Positions 1 to 8,802 of a stretch of DNA of 64,000 nt are shown here, one piece after another (within the stretch, counting starts at the first letter, position 1; the number at the start of each line of letters is the position of its first letter). This DNA comes from Stenotrophomonas rhizophila (GTDB lineage Bacteria > Pseudomonadota > Gammaproteobacteria > Xanthomonadales > Xanthomonadaceae): NCBI RefSeq assembly GCF_003751305.1, contig NZ_RJKV01000003.1, forward strand, positions 360,295-424,294, given 5' to 3'. A program made the position numbers and the translations under genes. Below the pieces are notes generated by a model. That model was not told where the DNA came from and did no database searches. It saw only the letters and a list, made by a program, of their open reading frames with translations.

Positions 1-1106
1 AGCAGACCCACCACGATCCCGATCACCGCCATCAGGCACAGCGCCACCACCCACGTCTGCGCCGGCACGCCGGGCAGGCTGATCATGCCCTGGCTGCTGG
101 CACTGATCACCGGCATCACGATCGAGGCCAGGCCCATGCCGATCAGCCCGCCGAGCACGATCAGCAGCACCGACTCGACCATCACCAGCACCAGCACGGT
201 GCCATCCTTGAAGCCCAGTGTCTTGAGGATCGCCAGCTCCGGGATGCGCTCGCGCACGGCCTGGGCCATGGTGTTGCCGGTCAGCAGCACTAGGGTGAAG
301 AACACCGCGGCCATGATGCCGGTGACGATCAGGCCGATATCGGCGAACTGCTTGGCGAAGGCCTGTGAGAACGAAGCCTCGGTCTGCGACTTGGTTTCGT
401 GATCGGAGTTCAGCGACAGCGCATCGATTGCCTGGGCCACACGCGAGGCGTGCGCGGGGTTCTCCAGCTGCACGGTGTAGAAGCTGACCTGGTTCTTGAT
501 GTAGTCGTTGGATTCATCGAAGTAGCTCCAGTGCAGCAGCAGCTGATTCTCCGCGCCGGCGTTGTTGCGGTCCTTGGCCCGGTAGATGCCGCTCAGTTCC
601 AGCGGCCAGTCGTTGCTGCCCTTGCGCGGGAAGATCGTGGCCTGCATCGGAATGGTGTCGCCCACCTTCCAGCCGAAACGCTTGGCCAGGGCTTCACCGA
701 CCAGTGCACCGGTGCGGGTGTTCTTGAATGCCTCGGCCTGCTCGGGCGGCAGCTCGAACTCGGGGTAGAGGTCCATGTAGTTGTCCGAGACCGAGAAGCT
801 CGGGAAGAAGTTCTTCTGGTCCTGGTAGATGCCGCCGAACCACATGGCGTAGTTGACCTTGCGCACGCCCGGGGTGGCTTCGATATCGCGCAGCAGCCGC
901 AGAGGCAGGCTCTGGGTGATCGAGAGCTTGGAGGAGACCACCAGCCGCTTGGCGCCTTCGATGGTGTCACCGCCGGAGTTGAACGCCACCCGGACCGAAT
1001 CGAGCATGCCGAACAGCAGGAAGGCCGCCACCACCGACAACAACGTCAGCAGGGTGCGGGTCTTGCTGCGGAACAGCTGTGCCCAGACCAGCGAGAAGTA
1101 TTTCAT
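1..1106 (-). CDS. ABC transporter permease, FtsX/MacB type (3' end outside window)
   Basis: Inner-membrane permease of an ABC exporter. The visible 368 residues begin MKYFSLVWAQLFRSK, followed by one transmembrane segment, a large extracytoplasmic region, and an FtsX-type membrane block from about residue 275 (FADIGLIVTGIMAAVFF, then RIPELAILKTLGF). This is the MacB/FtsX layout, and the protein runs off the left edge. A GGAGG lies just upstream of the ATG. It follows the ATPase gene by 14 nt and the adaptor gene further upstream, so the three form one minus-strand operon. The substrate cannot be inferred. Confidence 0.9.
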   Translation of the reverse strand, partial: MKYFSLVWAQLFRSKTRTLLTLLSVVAAFLLFGMLDSVRVAFNSGGDTIEGAKRLVVSSKLSITQSLPLRLLRDIEATPGVRKVNYAMWFGGIYQDQKNFFPSFSVSDNYMDLYPEFELPPEQAEAFKNTRTGALVGEALAKRFGWKVGDTIPMQATIFPRKGSNDWPLELSGIYRAKDRNNAGAENQLLLHWSYFDESNDYIKNQVSFYTVQLENPAHASRVAQAIDALSLNSDHETKSQTEASFSQAFAKQFADIGLIVTGIMAAVFFTLVLLTGNTMAQAVRERIPELAILKTLGFKDGTVLVLVMVESVLLIVLGGLIGMGLASIVMPVISASSQGMISLPGVPAQTWVVALCLMAVIGIVVGL

Positions 1107-1120
1107 CGCCGCATCCTCCG

Positions 1121-1810
1121 TCAGTGGGCCGCTGGCGCGTCGGCCAGTTCGCCCTTGTCCAGGTGCACCGTGTGCGTGGCGTACTCGGCGGCCTTGGGAT
1201 CATGGGTAACCATGATGATGGTCTTGCCGTGTTCGCGGTTGAGCTGCTGCAGCAGCCCCAGGATCTCCTCGGCGGACTGGCGGTCCAGGTCACCGGTGGG
1301 CTCATCGCAGATCAGGAAGGTCGGGTCTGAAACGATCGCACGGGCGATCGCCACGCGCTGCTGCTGGCCACCGGAGAGTTCATTCGGGCGGTGGCTGCGA
1401 CGGTCGGCCAGGCCGACCAGGGTCAGCGCGATCTCGGCGTTGCGCTTGCGCTGCGCGGCGCCCAGGTGCGTGAGCAGCAGCGGCAGCTCCACGTTCTTCT
1501 GGGCGGTCAGCATCGGCATCAGGTTGTAGAATTGGAACACGAAACCAACGTGGTGGCTGCGCCAGGTCGAGAGCTGGCCGCCGCTCATGCGGTCGATGCG
1601 CTCGCCTTCGATCTCGATCTCGCCGGCGGTGGGCGTATCCAACCCACCGATCAGATTCAGCAGGGTCGTCTTGCCCGAGCCGGACGGGCCCATCAACGCG
1701 ACGAAATCGCCCGCCTGGATGTCCAGGTCGATGCCGTGCAGCACCTGCACTTTCTCGGGGCCGCGCTGGTAGGTCTTGGTGATGTTGCGGAGCGAAACCA
1801 GGGTGGACAT
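1121..1810 (-). CDS. ABC transporter ATP-binding protein, LolD/MacB class
   Basis: Cytoplasmic ATPase that energises the adjacent permease. The 229 residues carry Walker A GPSGSGKTTLLN, signature LSGGQQQRVAIARA, Walker B LICDEPTGDLD and an H-loop MVTHD. The DLD after Walker B and the length are typical of LolD/MacB/FtsE-class ATPases. The start MSTLVSLRNITKTY is preferred because GGAG sits about 9 nt upstream and domain homology begins there. A longer in-frame start adds 36 residues with no recognisable domain content. The order adaptor, ATPase, permease suggests a tripartite exporter. Confidence 0.92.
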   Translation of the reverse strand: MSTLVSLRNITKTYQRGPEKVQVLHGIDLDIQAGDFVALMGPSGSGKTTLLNLIGGLDTPTAGEIEIEGERIDRMSGGQLSTWRSHHVGFVFQFYNLMPMLTAQKNVELPLLLTHLGAAQRKRNAEIALTLVGLADRRSHRPNELSGGQQQRVAIARAIVSDPTFLICDEPTGDLDRQSAEEILGLLQQLNREHGKTIIMVTHDPKAAEYATHTVHLDKGELADAPAAH

Positions 1811-1977
1811 GGGTGGTTCTCCGTGGATCGGGAAGAAAGGGCATCCGGCGCGCCCGGGCGAGGGCCGCCGGGTTTCCGCGGTGACGGGCAGCCGCCACCG
1901 TGCGCGCCGTGACGGCACGAGCGAATCGCACTTGCCGCGAGCGTGAGAGCGGCTCGCGTGACGCAGCCGGTGGCCGG

Positions 1978-3213
1978 TCAGGGGGTTTCGGTGACCTTGT
2001 TGCCGTCGTGCAGCTCGGCCGGTGGTGTGGTCACCACGACCTCGCCGGCGCCCAGGCCTTGGGTGACCTGGCGGTCGTTGTTGAGCGTGGTGCCCACGGT
2101 GATCGCGCGCTGTTCCACCCGCGCATCGTCCTTGACCACGAAGGCGACGGTCTTCTGCTCGCGCTCCACGATCGCCGAAGCCGGCACGCGTACGCCCTGC
2201 GGTTTGGCGGCTTCGGCGGGCTGGGCACTTTCCAGGAAGCTGACCCGCACGCCCATCTCGGGAACGATGCGCGGGTCCTTTGTCTTCAGCGCCACGCGCA
2301 CTTTCACGGTGGCCTTGCCGCGGTCGGCGGTGGGGATGATCGCGATCACCTCGGCGGGAATCTTCCAGTCCGGGTAGGCATTGAGGGTGGCTTCGACCGG
2401 CATCTTCGGCTGCACGCGGCCGATGAAGGATTCGCCGACCTCGACTTCGATCTCCAGCGAATCCATGTCCACGATGGTGCCGATGCCGGTCCGGGTGAAG
2501 CCGCCGCCGGCTGACAACGGCGAGACGATCTCGCCCGGCTGCGCGGCCTTGGCGGTGACCACGCCGGAGAACGGCGCGCGCACGATGTTGTTGTCCACGC
2601 CGAGGTCGGCGATCGCCAGCGAATCGCTGGCCACGGTGGTGTTGCGCTGGGCGGTTCTGAGCTGGGCGCGGAGGTTGTCGCGCTGGGCGATGGCCAGGTC
2701 GTACTGCGAGCGCGAGACCAGCTGCTGGCCGACCAGTGCCTGCAGGCGACCGGCTTCGGCATCGGCTTGGGCGACCTGTGCCTGCAGACCGACCAGCTGG
2801 CTGCGTGCGGCCTCGAGCTGCGAGGCGGAGAGGCTGCGCTGGGCGTTGGCATCGATCGGGTCGAGCGTGGCCATCACCTGGCCCTCTTCCACGCGCATGC
2901 CTTCCTCGATCATCACCTCCCGGACCTTGCCGGTGATCTTGGCCGAGACGGTGGCCATGCGCCGGGCGACCACGTAGCCGCTGGCGTCGAGCACCGAGCT
3001 GCTGGCGCCGCCCTGCTGGATCGCCACCACGGGCGCGGTGGTCACGGCGATCGGGCGCTCGCGACCGAGCACGAGCCAGGCCAGGCCGGCCAGCACAATG
3101 AGAAGGACGATCGCCAGCGCGATCCAGCGGCCACGTCGCGAGGGCGACGGGGGCGGTGAACCGGCCTTGCGGTCGATGCGGAGTTCCTTGAGCAGTTCAG
3201 CGGATGCGTTCAT
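1978..3213 (-). CDS. HlyD/RND-type periplasmic adaptor (membrane fusion) protein
   Basis: Adaptor that links an inner-membrane transporter to an outer-membrane channel. The 411 residues hold an N-terminal membrane anchor at about 28-50 (ALAIVLLIVLAGLAWLVLG), a lipoyl-like half near GKVREVMIEEGMRVEEGQV, a helical hairpin rich in Ala, Gln and Leu (about 110-190), the second lipoyl half and a beta-barrel region. The start MNASAELLKELR was chosen over an upstream in-frame ATG because residues before it look non-coding. First gene of the minus-strand operon, 167 nt before the ATPase. The 206-nt gap upstream is shared with the divergent ABC-2 operon. Confidence 0.9.
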   Translation of the reverse strand: MNASAELLKELRIDRKAGSPPPSPSRRGRWIALAIVLLIVLAGLAWLVLGRERPIAVTTAPVVAIQQGGASSSVLDASGYVVARRMATVSAKITGKVREVMIEEGMRVEEGQVMATLDPIDANAQRSLSASQLEAARSQLVGLQAQVAQADAEAGRLQALVGQQLVSRSQYDLAIAQRDNLRAQLRTAQRNTTVASDSLAIADLGVDNNIVRAPFSGVVTAKAAQPGEIVSPLSAGGGFTRTGIGTIVDMDSLEIEVEVGESFIGRVQPKMPVEATLNAYPDWKIPAEVIAIIPTADRGKATVKVRVALKTKDPRIVPEMGVRVSFLESAQPAEAAKPQGVRVPASAIVEREQKTVAFVVKDDARVEQRAITVGTTLNNDRQVTQGLGAGEVVVTTPPAELHDGNKVTETP

Positions 3214-3419
3214 CGTGAGTCTGGACGGGGAATCGGGCCGAGTGTGACCGCATCGGCGGCCGGGGGGCAAACCGGCATCGTGGCCGGGGTGGGGGAACAG
3301 CATGCCCCGCAGCTTGGCGCTGCGGCAGTGACATCTGTCACCTGCATGGGCTGACGACGGCCACTGGGGCGGCCGCGGCCAGCAGCAGAAGCTGTGGCTG
3401 TCCTCTCCGGGAGTCCGTC

Positions 3420-4319
3420 ATGACCGAACCCACCACCTCGCCCCTGGCCAGTCTGCACGACGTCCTGGTCCACTACGGTGATGTCGCCGCCCTGCAGGGC
3501 GTGAGTTTCTCGCTGCACCGCGGTGAAGTGCTGGCCTTGCTCGGCCGTAATGGTGCCGGCAAGAGCACGGCCATTTCGCTGCTGCTGGGCCTGCGCCGGG
3601 CCGATGCGGGCCGCGTCGAACTGCTTGGCGGCGACCCGCAGGACCGGGATCGTCGCGGCGGTATCGGGGTGATGCTGCAGGCCACCGCGTTGCCACCGTT
3701 GCTGCAGGTACGGGAGCTGATCGATCTGGCGCGCACCTGCTATGTCGATCCGCGCTCGCTTGAGGACTGTCTTGCACTGGCCGGGCTGACCGATCTGGCG
3801 CGTCGCCGCTATGGCCAGCTGTCCGGCGGCCAGCAGCGCCGCGTGCAGTTCGCCATCGCGGTGTGCGGACGGCCGCAGCTGTTGTTCCTCGATGAGCCGA
3901 CCACCGGCCTGGACATCCAGGCACGGCAGCAGCTCTGGCAGGCGATCCGGCAGCTGGCGGCCGAGGGTTGCGGTGTGCTGCTGACCACGCATTACCTGGA
4001 AGAAGCCGAAGCGCTGGCCCAGCGCGTGGTGATCATCGAACAGGGCCGCGTGTTGGCCGATGGTCCACTGGCGCAGTTCCGCCAGCAGTTGGCGCCGCGA
4101 CGCATCCGCTGCCGCAGCACGCTGGAGGTGGAGGCGTTGAAGACCTGGCCCGGCGTGCGCGAGGTGGTCCGCGATGGACTGCGCCTGCAGCTGCTGGCCG
4201 AACCGGCCGAGCCGGTGGTCGCGCGCTTGCTGGCCGAAGATCCGCAGCTGCAGGAACTGGAAGTGCATGGCGGCGGCCTGGCCGACGCCTTCGTTGAACT
4301 GACCCGGGAGGCCGCATGA
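3420..4319 (+). CDS. ABC-2 type transporter ATP-binding protein
   Basis: Nucleotide-binding subunit of 299 residues with Walker A GRNGAGKSTAISLLLG, Q-loop region VMLQATALPPLLQV, signature LSGGQQRRVQFAIA, Walker B LLFLDEPTTGLDIQ and H-loop LLTTHYLEEAE. The C-terminal ~80 residues form the extra domain often found in ABC-2 ATPases. GGGAG lies 6 nt before the ATG. The stop overlaps the permease start by ATGA. With the next three genes it makes a four-gene operon of the kind exemplified by Bacillus YvfRSTU, where a transporter is paired with a DesK/DesR-like system. Confidence 0.93.
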   Translation: MTEPTTSPLASLHDVLVHYGDVAALQGVSFSLHRGEVLALLGRNGAGKSTAISLLLGLRRADAGRVELLGGDPQDRDRRGGIGVMLQATALPPLLQVRELIDLARTCYVDPRSLEDCLALAGLTDLARRRYGQLSGGQQRRVQFAIAVCGRPQLLFLDEPTTGLDIQARQQLWQAIRQLAAEGCGVLLTTHYLEEAEALAQRVVIIEQGRVLADGPLAQFRQQLAPRRIRCRSTLEVEALKTWPGVREVVRDGLRLQLLAEPAEPVVARLLAEDPQLQELEVHGGGLADAFVELTREAA

Positions 4320-5086
4320 ATACCGTGACTGAAACTGTATCCGCCACTCCCGCCCGCGCGCCCGCCTGGCCGATCTACCGCGCCGAGATCGCGTGCGAGC
4401 TACGCCGTGCCTGGCGCTACCCGGGTTTCGTGCTGCCTTCGCTGCTGTTCCCGGTGTTGTTCTATTCCCTGTTCGGTGTGCTGCTCGGCCGTGGCCAGGC
4501 CTCGATCTATCTGCTGGCCACCTACTGCGTGTTCGGTGCAATGGCGCCAGCGCTGTTCGGCTTCGGCGTGCAGTTGGCGCTGGACCGCGAAGGCGGCCTG
4601 CTCACGCTCAAACGTGCACTGCCGATGCCACCTACGGCACCTCTGCTCGCGCGTCTGTTGATGGCCGTCCTGTTCGCGGTGCTGGTGGCGATGCTGCTCA
4701 TTGCGGTGGCGATCGGTGCCGGTGTGTCTGTCACCCCTTGGGCCGCGCTTCATCTGCTGGCGGTGGCGGCGTTCGCGGCGCTGCCGCTGGGCGCGATCGG
4801 CCTGTTGATCGGCAGCCATGTCAGCGCCAACGCGGCTCCAGCGGTGGTCAACCTGGTCTATCTGCCGTTGGCGTTGTTGTCCGGGCTGTGGCTGCCATTG
4901 TCGATGCTGCCACCGCTGTTCAGCGCCATGGCGCCGCTGTGGCCGACCTGGCATCTGGCCCAGCTGGCATTGCCGGCGGTCGGTCAGCCGGCGCAGGGCA
5001 GTGCCTGGGTGCACGTGGCCGTGCTGCTCGGCATCACCGCAGTGGCCCTTGGGCTGGCACGGCGCCGCCTGCGGCGGATCGGCTGA
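4316..5086 (+). CDS. ABC-2 type transporter permease
   Basis: Integral membrane protein of 256 residues with about six hydrophobic segments, for example FVLPSLLFPVLFYSLFGVLL near the N-terminus and PLALLSGLWLPLSMLPPLF in the C-terminal third. This is the usual size and topology of ABC2_membrane permeases, which export lipids, drugs or polysaccharides. The start overlaps the ATPase stop by four bases, implying coupled translation. The next gene, a sensor kinase, starts 6 nt after the stop. Nothing identifies the substrate. Confidence 0.9.
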   Translation: MNTVTETVSATPARAPAWPIYRAEIACELRRAWRYPGFVLPSLLFPVLFYSLFGVLLGRGQASIYLLATYCVFGAMAPALFGFGVQLALDREGGLLTLKRALPMPPTAPLLARLLMAVLFAVLVAMLLIAVAIGAGVSVTPWAALHLLAVAAFAALPLGAIGLLIGSHVSANAAPAVVNLVYLPLALLSGLWLPLSMLPPLFSAMAPLWPTWHLAQLALPAVGQPAQGSAWVHVAVLLGITAVALGLARRRLRRIG

Positions 5087-5092
5087 AGTGGC

Positions 5093-6328
5093 ATGATCGC
5101 GCCTGTTCGTTCTGCCTTGGAATTGTCCGTGTCCTTCAGTCGGCTCGCCTCCCTGCTGCGCCCCGCGCCGGATTCGGCCGTTGCCGAGAACCTGCGGCGC
5201 GGCAGATCGCCGTGGGTGGACGCGATCCACTTGCTCTGGACGCTGTGGGTGTTCCTGACGCCGTTGTTCGGCGGTGGCTACACGTGGCGCTGGGCGGCGC
5301 TGACCCTGCTGACCTACCCGGTGTTCCTGGTCCTGTACGCCGGTGTGCTGCTCGCACCGCGTTGCCACGCACCGCGCTATGCGCTGTCGATGGTGGTGCT
5401 GGGGCTGGTGCCGCTGGCGTGGTACCCCTCGGCGGTGAGCTACTTCATTTTCGGCTGTGTCACCCTGCGCGTCTCGCGCCGCAGTGGCTACGGGCGCTAT
5501 CTACTGCAGCTGGTGGGCTTGAACGCGCTGTTCGTGGTGGTGGGTCTGTTGGCCCACTATCCGTGGCAGGCGCTGATCTGGATCCCGAGCATGGCGATGA
5601 TCATCAGCCTGGTGGTCAATTTCGAAACCGCGAGCCATGAACAGGATGCAGCGCTGCAGCTGTCCCAGGATGAAGTGCGCCGGCTGGCGGCGACTGCCGA
5701 ACGCGAGCGCATCGGCCGCGATCTGCATGATCTGCTGGGCCATACGTTGTCCTTGATCACCTTGAAATTGGAGCTGTCGCGGAAGCTGGCCGACCGCGAT
5801 CCAGCCGGCTCACGCCGCGAAGTAGACGAGGCTGAAACGATCGCGCGGCAGGCGCTGGCCGAAGTGCGCAGCGCGGTCACCGGTATCCGCGCCAGCGATC
5901 TGGCAGCCGAACTCGCGTCGGCCCGGTTGCTGCTGGAGTACCAGCATGTGCATCTGCACTACGCGCCGCCGCCGCCGATGCCGGTCGATACCGAGCGTGC
6001 GCTGTCGCTGGTGCTGCGCGAGGCGGTGACCAATATCGCCCGCCATGCACAGGCGCGGCAGGCGTGGATCACCTTCGAACAGGACGGACGCAGTCTGTTG
6101 ATGCAGATCCGTGATGACGGGCGCGGCGGTGCCCATGTTGATGGCAACGGCCTGACCGGGATGCGAGAACGCGTCGCTGCACTGCGTGGCACCCTGGCGG
6201 TGCAGTCGGCAAAAGGGGAGGGTACCTGCGTGACGGTGCGGGTCACCTTGCCGGCCGCGACCACCGCCGTGGTGGCGCCGGTGAAAGCGCCGACAGCGCC
6301 GTCGCTGCCTGCCGGGGGCGCATCATGA
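5093..6328 (+). CDS. Sensor histidine kinase, HisKA_3 (DesK/NarX-like) family
   Basis: Membrane sensor of 411 residues. The first ~180 contain about five hydrophobic helices. Next comes the HisKA_3 dimerisation box with the phospho-accepting His in GRDLHDLLGHTLSLITLKLE, then an HATPase_c domain with N-box REAVTNIARHA, G1 box IRDDGRGG and G2 box GNGLTGMRERVAALRG. It lies in one operon with an ABC-2 exporter and overlaps the regulator gene by four bases. In comparable systems the kinase senses membrane state or a drug that the transporter handles. An internal start near residue 10 is possible. Confidence 0.93.
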   Translation: MIAPVRSALELSVSFSRLASLLRPAPDSAVAENLRRGRSPWVDAIHLLWTLWVFLTPLFGGGYTWRWAALTLLTYPVFLVLYAGVLLAPRCHAPRYALSMVVLGLVPLAWYPSAVSYFIFGCVTLRVSRRSGYGRYLLQLVGLNALFVVVGLLAHYPWQALIWIPSMAMIISLVVNFETASHEQDAALQLSQDEVRRLAATAERERIGRDLHDLLGHTLSLITLKLELSRKLADRDPAGSRREVDEAETIARQALAEVRSAVTGIRASDLAAELASARLLLEYQHVHLHYAPPPPMPVDTERALSLVLREAVTNIARHAQARQAWITFEQDGRSLLMQIRDDGRGGAHVDGNGLTGMRERVAALRGTLAVQSAKGEGTCVTVRVTLPAATTAVVAPVKAPTAPSLPAGGAS

Positions 6329-6927
6329 TCCGCATCGTGCTCGCCGAAGACCAAGCGATGGTGCGTGGCGCGTTGTCCGCGCTGCTCGGGCTGGAACCGG
6401 ACATCGAGGTGCTGGGCAGTGCGGCCGATGGCGAGGCCGCGTGGCGGATGCTGCAGCAGCTGCAGCCCGACATCCTGGTGACCGATATCGAAATGCCCGG
6501 CCTGTCCGGGCTGGAACTGGCGCAGCGGATCGCCCGCCAGGGGCTGCCGATCAAGGTGGTGATCGTCACCACCTTCGCGCGGTCGGGCTTCCTGCGCCGT
6601 GCGTTGGATGCCGGTGTGTGCGGGTATCTGCTCAAGGATGCCCCGGCCGAACGCCTGGCCGATGCGCTGCGCCAGGTGCAGCACGGCGGCCGCGCGATCG
6701 ACCCACAGCTGGCGCTGGATGCGTGGTCGCAGGCCGATCCACTCAACGACCGCGAGCGGCAGGTGCTGCGCCTGTCCGGCGACGGCCGCTCGGCCAGCGA
6801 GATCGCCACCCAGCTCGGCCTCTCGCACGGCACGGTGCGCAACTACCTGTCCGAGTGCATCGGCAAGCTGGGCGTGGCGAACCGCATCGAAGCGTATCGG
6901 CTGGCGCGGCAGAAGGGCTGGTTGTAA
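6325..6927 (+). CDS. Two-component response regulator, NarL/LuxR family
   Basis: DNA-binding regulator of 200 residues. The receiver domain (1-120) has the acidic pair near the start (LAEDQ), phospho-acceptor Asp in VTDIEMPGLSG and conserved Lys in LLKDAP. The C-terminal LuxR helix-turn-helix reads LNDRERQVLRL then SASEIATQLGLSHGTVRNYL. It is translationally coupled to the kinase (ATGA overlap) and closes the four-gene operon, so it probably autoregulates the exporter genes. It resembles DesR; the specific target is unknown. Confidence 0.94.
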   Translation: MIRIVLAEDQAMVRGALSALLGLEPDIEVLGSAADGEAAWRMLQQLQPDILVTDIEMPGLSGLELAQRIARQGLPIKVVIVTTFARSGFLRRALDAGVCGYLLKDAPAERLADALRQVQHGGRAIDPQLALDAWSQADPLNDRERQVLRLSGDGRSASEIATQLGLSHGTVRNYLSECIGKLGVANRIEAYRLARQKGWL

Positions 6928-6964
6928 CGCGGTCGGTGGCTACCAGGATGCCAGACAGCCTGAT

Positions 6965-7525
6965 TTATCCGGCATCGTCGTTGCGCTCTTTCTCCGGCCC
7001 CTTCGCCATCGCCTCGAACACTCCATCGCGGCGCACCCACAGGTGGAACAGCGCGGCCGACAGGTGCATCACCACCGTGGCGAACAGCACATAGGCCAAC
7101 AGGCTGTGCGCGTTGCGCAGGGCGGCATACAGCGCCGGGTTGTGCGGCAGGATCGCTGGCAGATGTACGCCGCCGCCCATCACGATCGGGTAGCCGCCAG
7201 CAGAGAGCATGCCCCAACCGACCAGCGGCATGGCCAGCATCAGCCCGTACAGCACCCAGTGCGAGGCATGCGCGGCCGCGGCCTGCCAGGCGGGCAGATC
7301 GGCCGGCAGCGGCGGCGGGCGATGCCGCAGGCGGTTGTAAAGGCGCACCAGCACCAGCAGCAGGATCGCGATGCCAAGTGGCCGATGCAGATCGATCAGC
7401 ATCGGCCGCCAGTGCAGCGACGCGACCATGGTCACGCCGACGAACAGCATGGTCAGGATCATGGCCGCCATAAGCCAGTGCAGGACGCGTGCGAGGAGAT
7501 TGAAATGGCCGGCATCACGGTTCAT
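6965..7525 (-). CDS. Cytochrome b561-type membrane protein
   Basis: Di-haem b-type membrane protein of 186 residues with four hydrophobic helices and the expected histidines: LARVLHWLMAAMI (helix 1), LIDLHRPLGI (helix 2), AAHASHWVLYG and RNAHSLLAYVLFATVVMHLS. It matches the bacterial cytochrome b561 family (CybB-like). The gene overlaps the stop of the catalase-like gene by four bases, so the two are one transcript. A likely role is to pass electrons from the quinone pool to the periplasmic haem peroxidase. That is inferred from context. Confidence 0.88.
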   Translation of the reverse strand: MNRDAGHFNLLARVLHWLMAAMILTMLFVGVTMVASLHWRPMLIDLHRPLGIAILLLVLVRLYNRLRHRPPPLPADLPAWQAAAAHASHWVLYGLMLAMPLVGWGMLSAGGYPIVMGGGVHLPAILPHNPALYAALRNAHSLLAYVLFATVVMHLSAALFHLWVRRDGVFEAMAKGPEKERNDDAG

Positions 7526-8634
7526 CGCGCACCTTCCTTGCCCGTGGCGGCGGGCGCTTTGCCGCTGGCGATTTCACGCTCGCGGCGATTGAACGATTGC
7601 GAATACACCGCCGAGCGTGCGGCCAGGATCGGGTCATCCGTGCCGGCCACGCCGCTGGGCAGGATCAGCGGATCGTAGTTGAGGTCGCGGCAGGCGCCGG
7701 TGGCCTGCGGCTGCATGCTGCTCAGGGTCAGCGTGCCGGCCTTCACCTGGCGGCGATCCTCCGCCCACACCTGCGAGGGATCATTGATCGGGTCGCCGTC
7801 GTTGGCGATGGTCACCCACATGTCCCAGCGCACCGGGCCCTGTGCCAGCCGCTGCGCGAACTCCTCGCTGAGGAAATCATCGTCGGACTGCGCGCGCTGC
7901 TCCGGCGTCATGTCTTCGAACGGCGCCTGCGGGCGCATGCTCCAGCGCACGAAGCGGTGGCTGCCATCGGCGGCGGTGAAGCGGAAGCTGTTGACGCCGT
8001 TGTAGGCGGTGTTGGCCCAGCTGTTCGACCACGGGGCGGTCTTGGCCCACTGCTGGAAGGCCCGCGCGGACGGGTACTTTTCCAGCACGGCGGCCATCTT
8101 CGCCGGGTCCGGTTTGCCGGTGGCCGGGTCCGGCGTGCCGGCGCGGGTCTGTTCCAGGAAGGCCTCGGCGGTGGGCACCGCGAAGAACGGGAAGCTGTTC
8201 ATCGCCATGCGCCATTCCTGGCCATCGTCGCTGACCAGCTGCAGCGCCATGCTGCGCACGCGGGCCTTGTTGTCCGCACCGTGCGGGTCGCCGCCACCGA
8301 TCGAGAGGCGGCCCAGTACCGGTACCTGGCGCTGGCGGAACACGCGTGCCGAACTCAGTGCCGCGCCTTCCGGCGTGCCCTGGAACACACCGCTGACGCA
8401 GACACCCTTGGTATGCGCGCGGCGGAAGCCGGGCTGCGGGGGGGCGGTCGCCTCGATGGCATCGGTGAAGGTCTGCGCGGTGACGCGGTCGCGGCCGATC
8501 CAGCCGGCCAGCCAGGCAAAGGCCAGCACCAGGCCGCCGGCGATCAGCGCGATGAGCGCGATCCACAGCAACGGTGAGGGAGGGCGTGGGCCGCCCGGTT
8601 CGCGACCAGCGCGGGTGTAGCCGAAGAGCGACAT
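7522..8634 (-). CDS. Catalase-family haem peroxidase (SrpA-like)
   Basis: Small catalase-fold protein of 370 residues, shorter than true catalases (about 480 or more). A single N-terminal membrane segment (PLLWIALIALIAGGLVLAFA, about 21-40) suggests export or anchoring. The distal His lies in AHTKGVCVSGVFQG, and the proximal Tyr in the conserved end AARSAVYSQSFNRRE. Family members such as SrpA show peroxidase rather than catalase activity. The start MSLFGYTRAGRE is preferred over an upstream in-frame ATG. Pairing with cytochrome b561 recurs in this family and suggests quinol-linked peroxide reduction in the periplasm. Confidence 0.88.
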   Translation of the reverse strand: MSLFGYTRAGREPGGPRPPSPLLWIALIALIAGGLVLAFAWLAGWIGRDRVTAQTFTDAIEATAPPQPGFRRAHTKGVCVSGVFQGTPEGAALSSARVFRQRQVPVLGRLSIGGGDPHGADNKARVRSMALQLVSDDGQEWRMAMNSFPFFAVPTAEAFLEQTRAGTPDPATGKPDPAKMAAVLEKYPSARAFQQWAKTAPWSNSWANTAYNGVNSFRFTAADGSHRFVRWSMRPQAPFEDMTPEQRAQSDDDFLSEEFAQRLAQGPVRWDMWVTIANDGDPINDPSQVWAEDRRQVKAGTLTLSSMQPQATGACRDLNYDPLILPSGVAGTDDPILAARSAVYSQSFNRREREIASGKAPAATGKEGAR

Positions 8635-8732
8635 GTCCGGATTCCTGCCTTCACGATGCGTGTGGGTGGGCGACAGCGGGCATCGTCGCAGAACACGGCG
8701 CAAGCCGATATTCACATTTTCGACAACTCTCC

Positions 8733-8765
8733 AAAAACGACGATCCCCGCTGGGGCGGGGATCGT
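8733..8765 (-). terminator. Rho-independent terminator after the M17 aminopeptidase gene
   Basis: A perfect 11-bp stem, ACGATCCCCGC with loop at 8751-8754 and its complement through 8765. On the minus strand it is followed by CGTTTTTGG. It separates the aminopeptidase transcript from the downstream catalase-like gene. Confidence 0.85.
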
Positions 8766-8802
8766 GTGGTTCAGCGCGTGCCGGGCAATACCCGGCCGTG
8801 CC

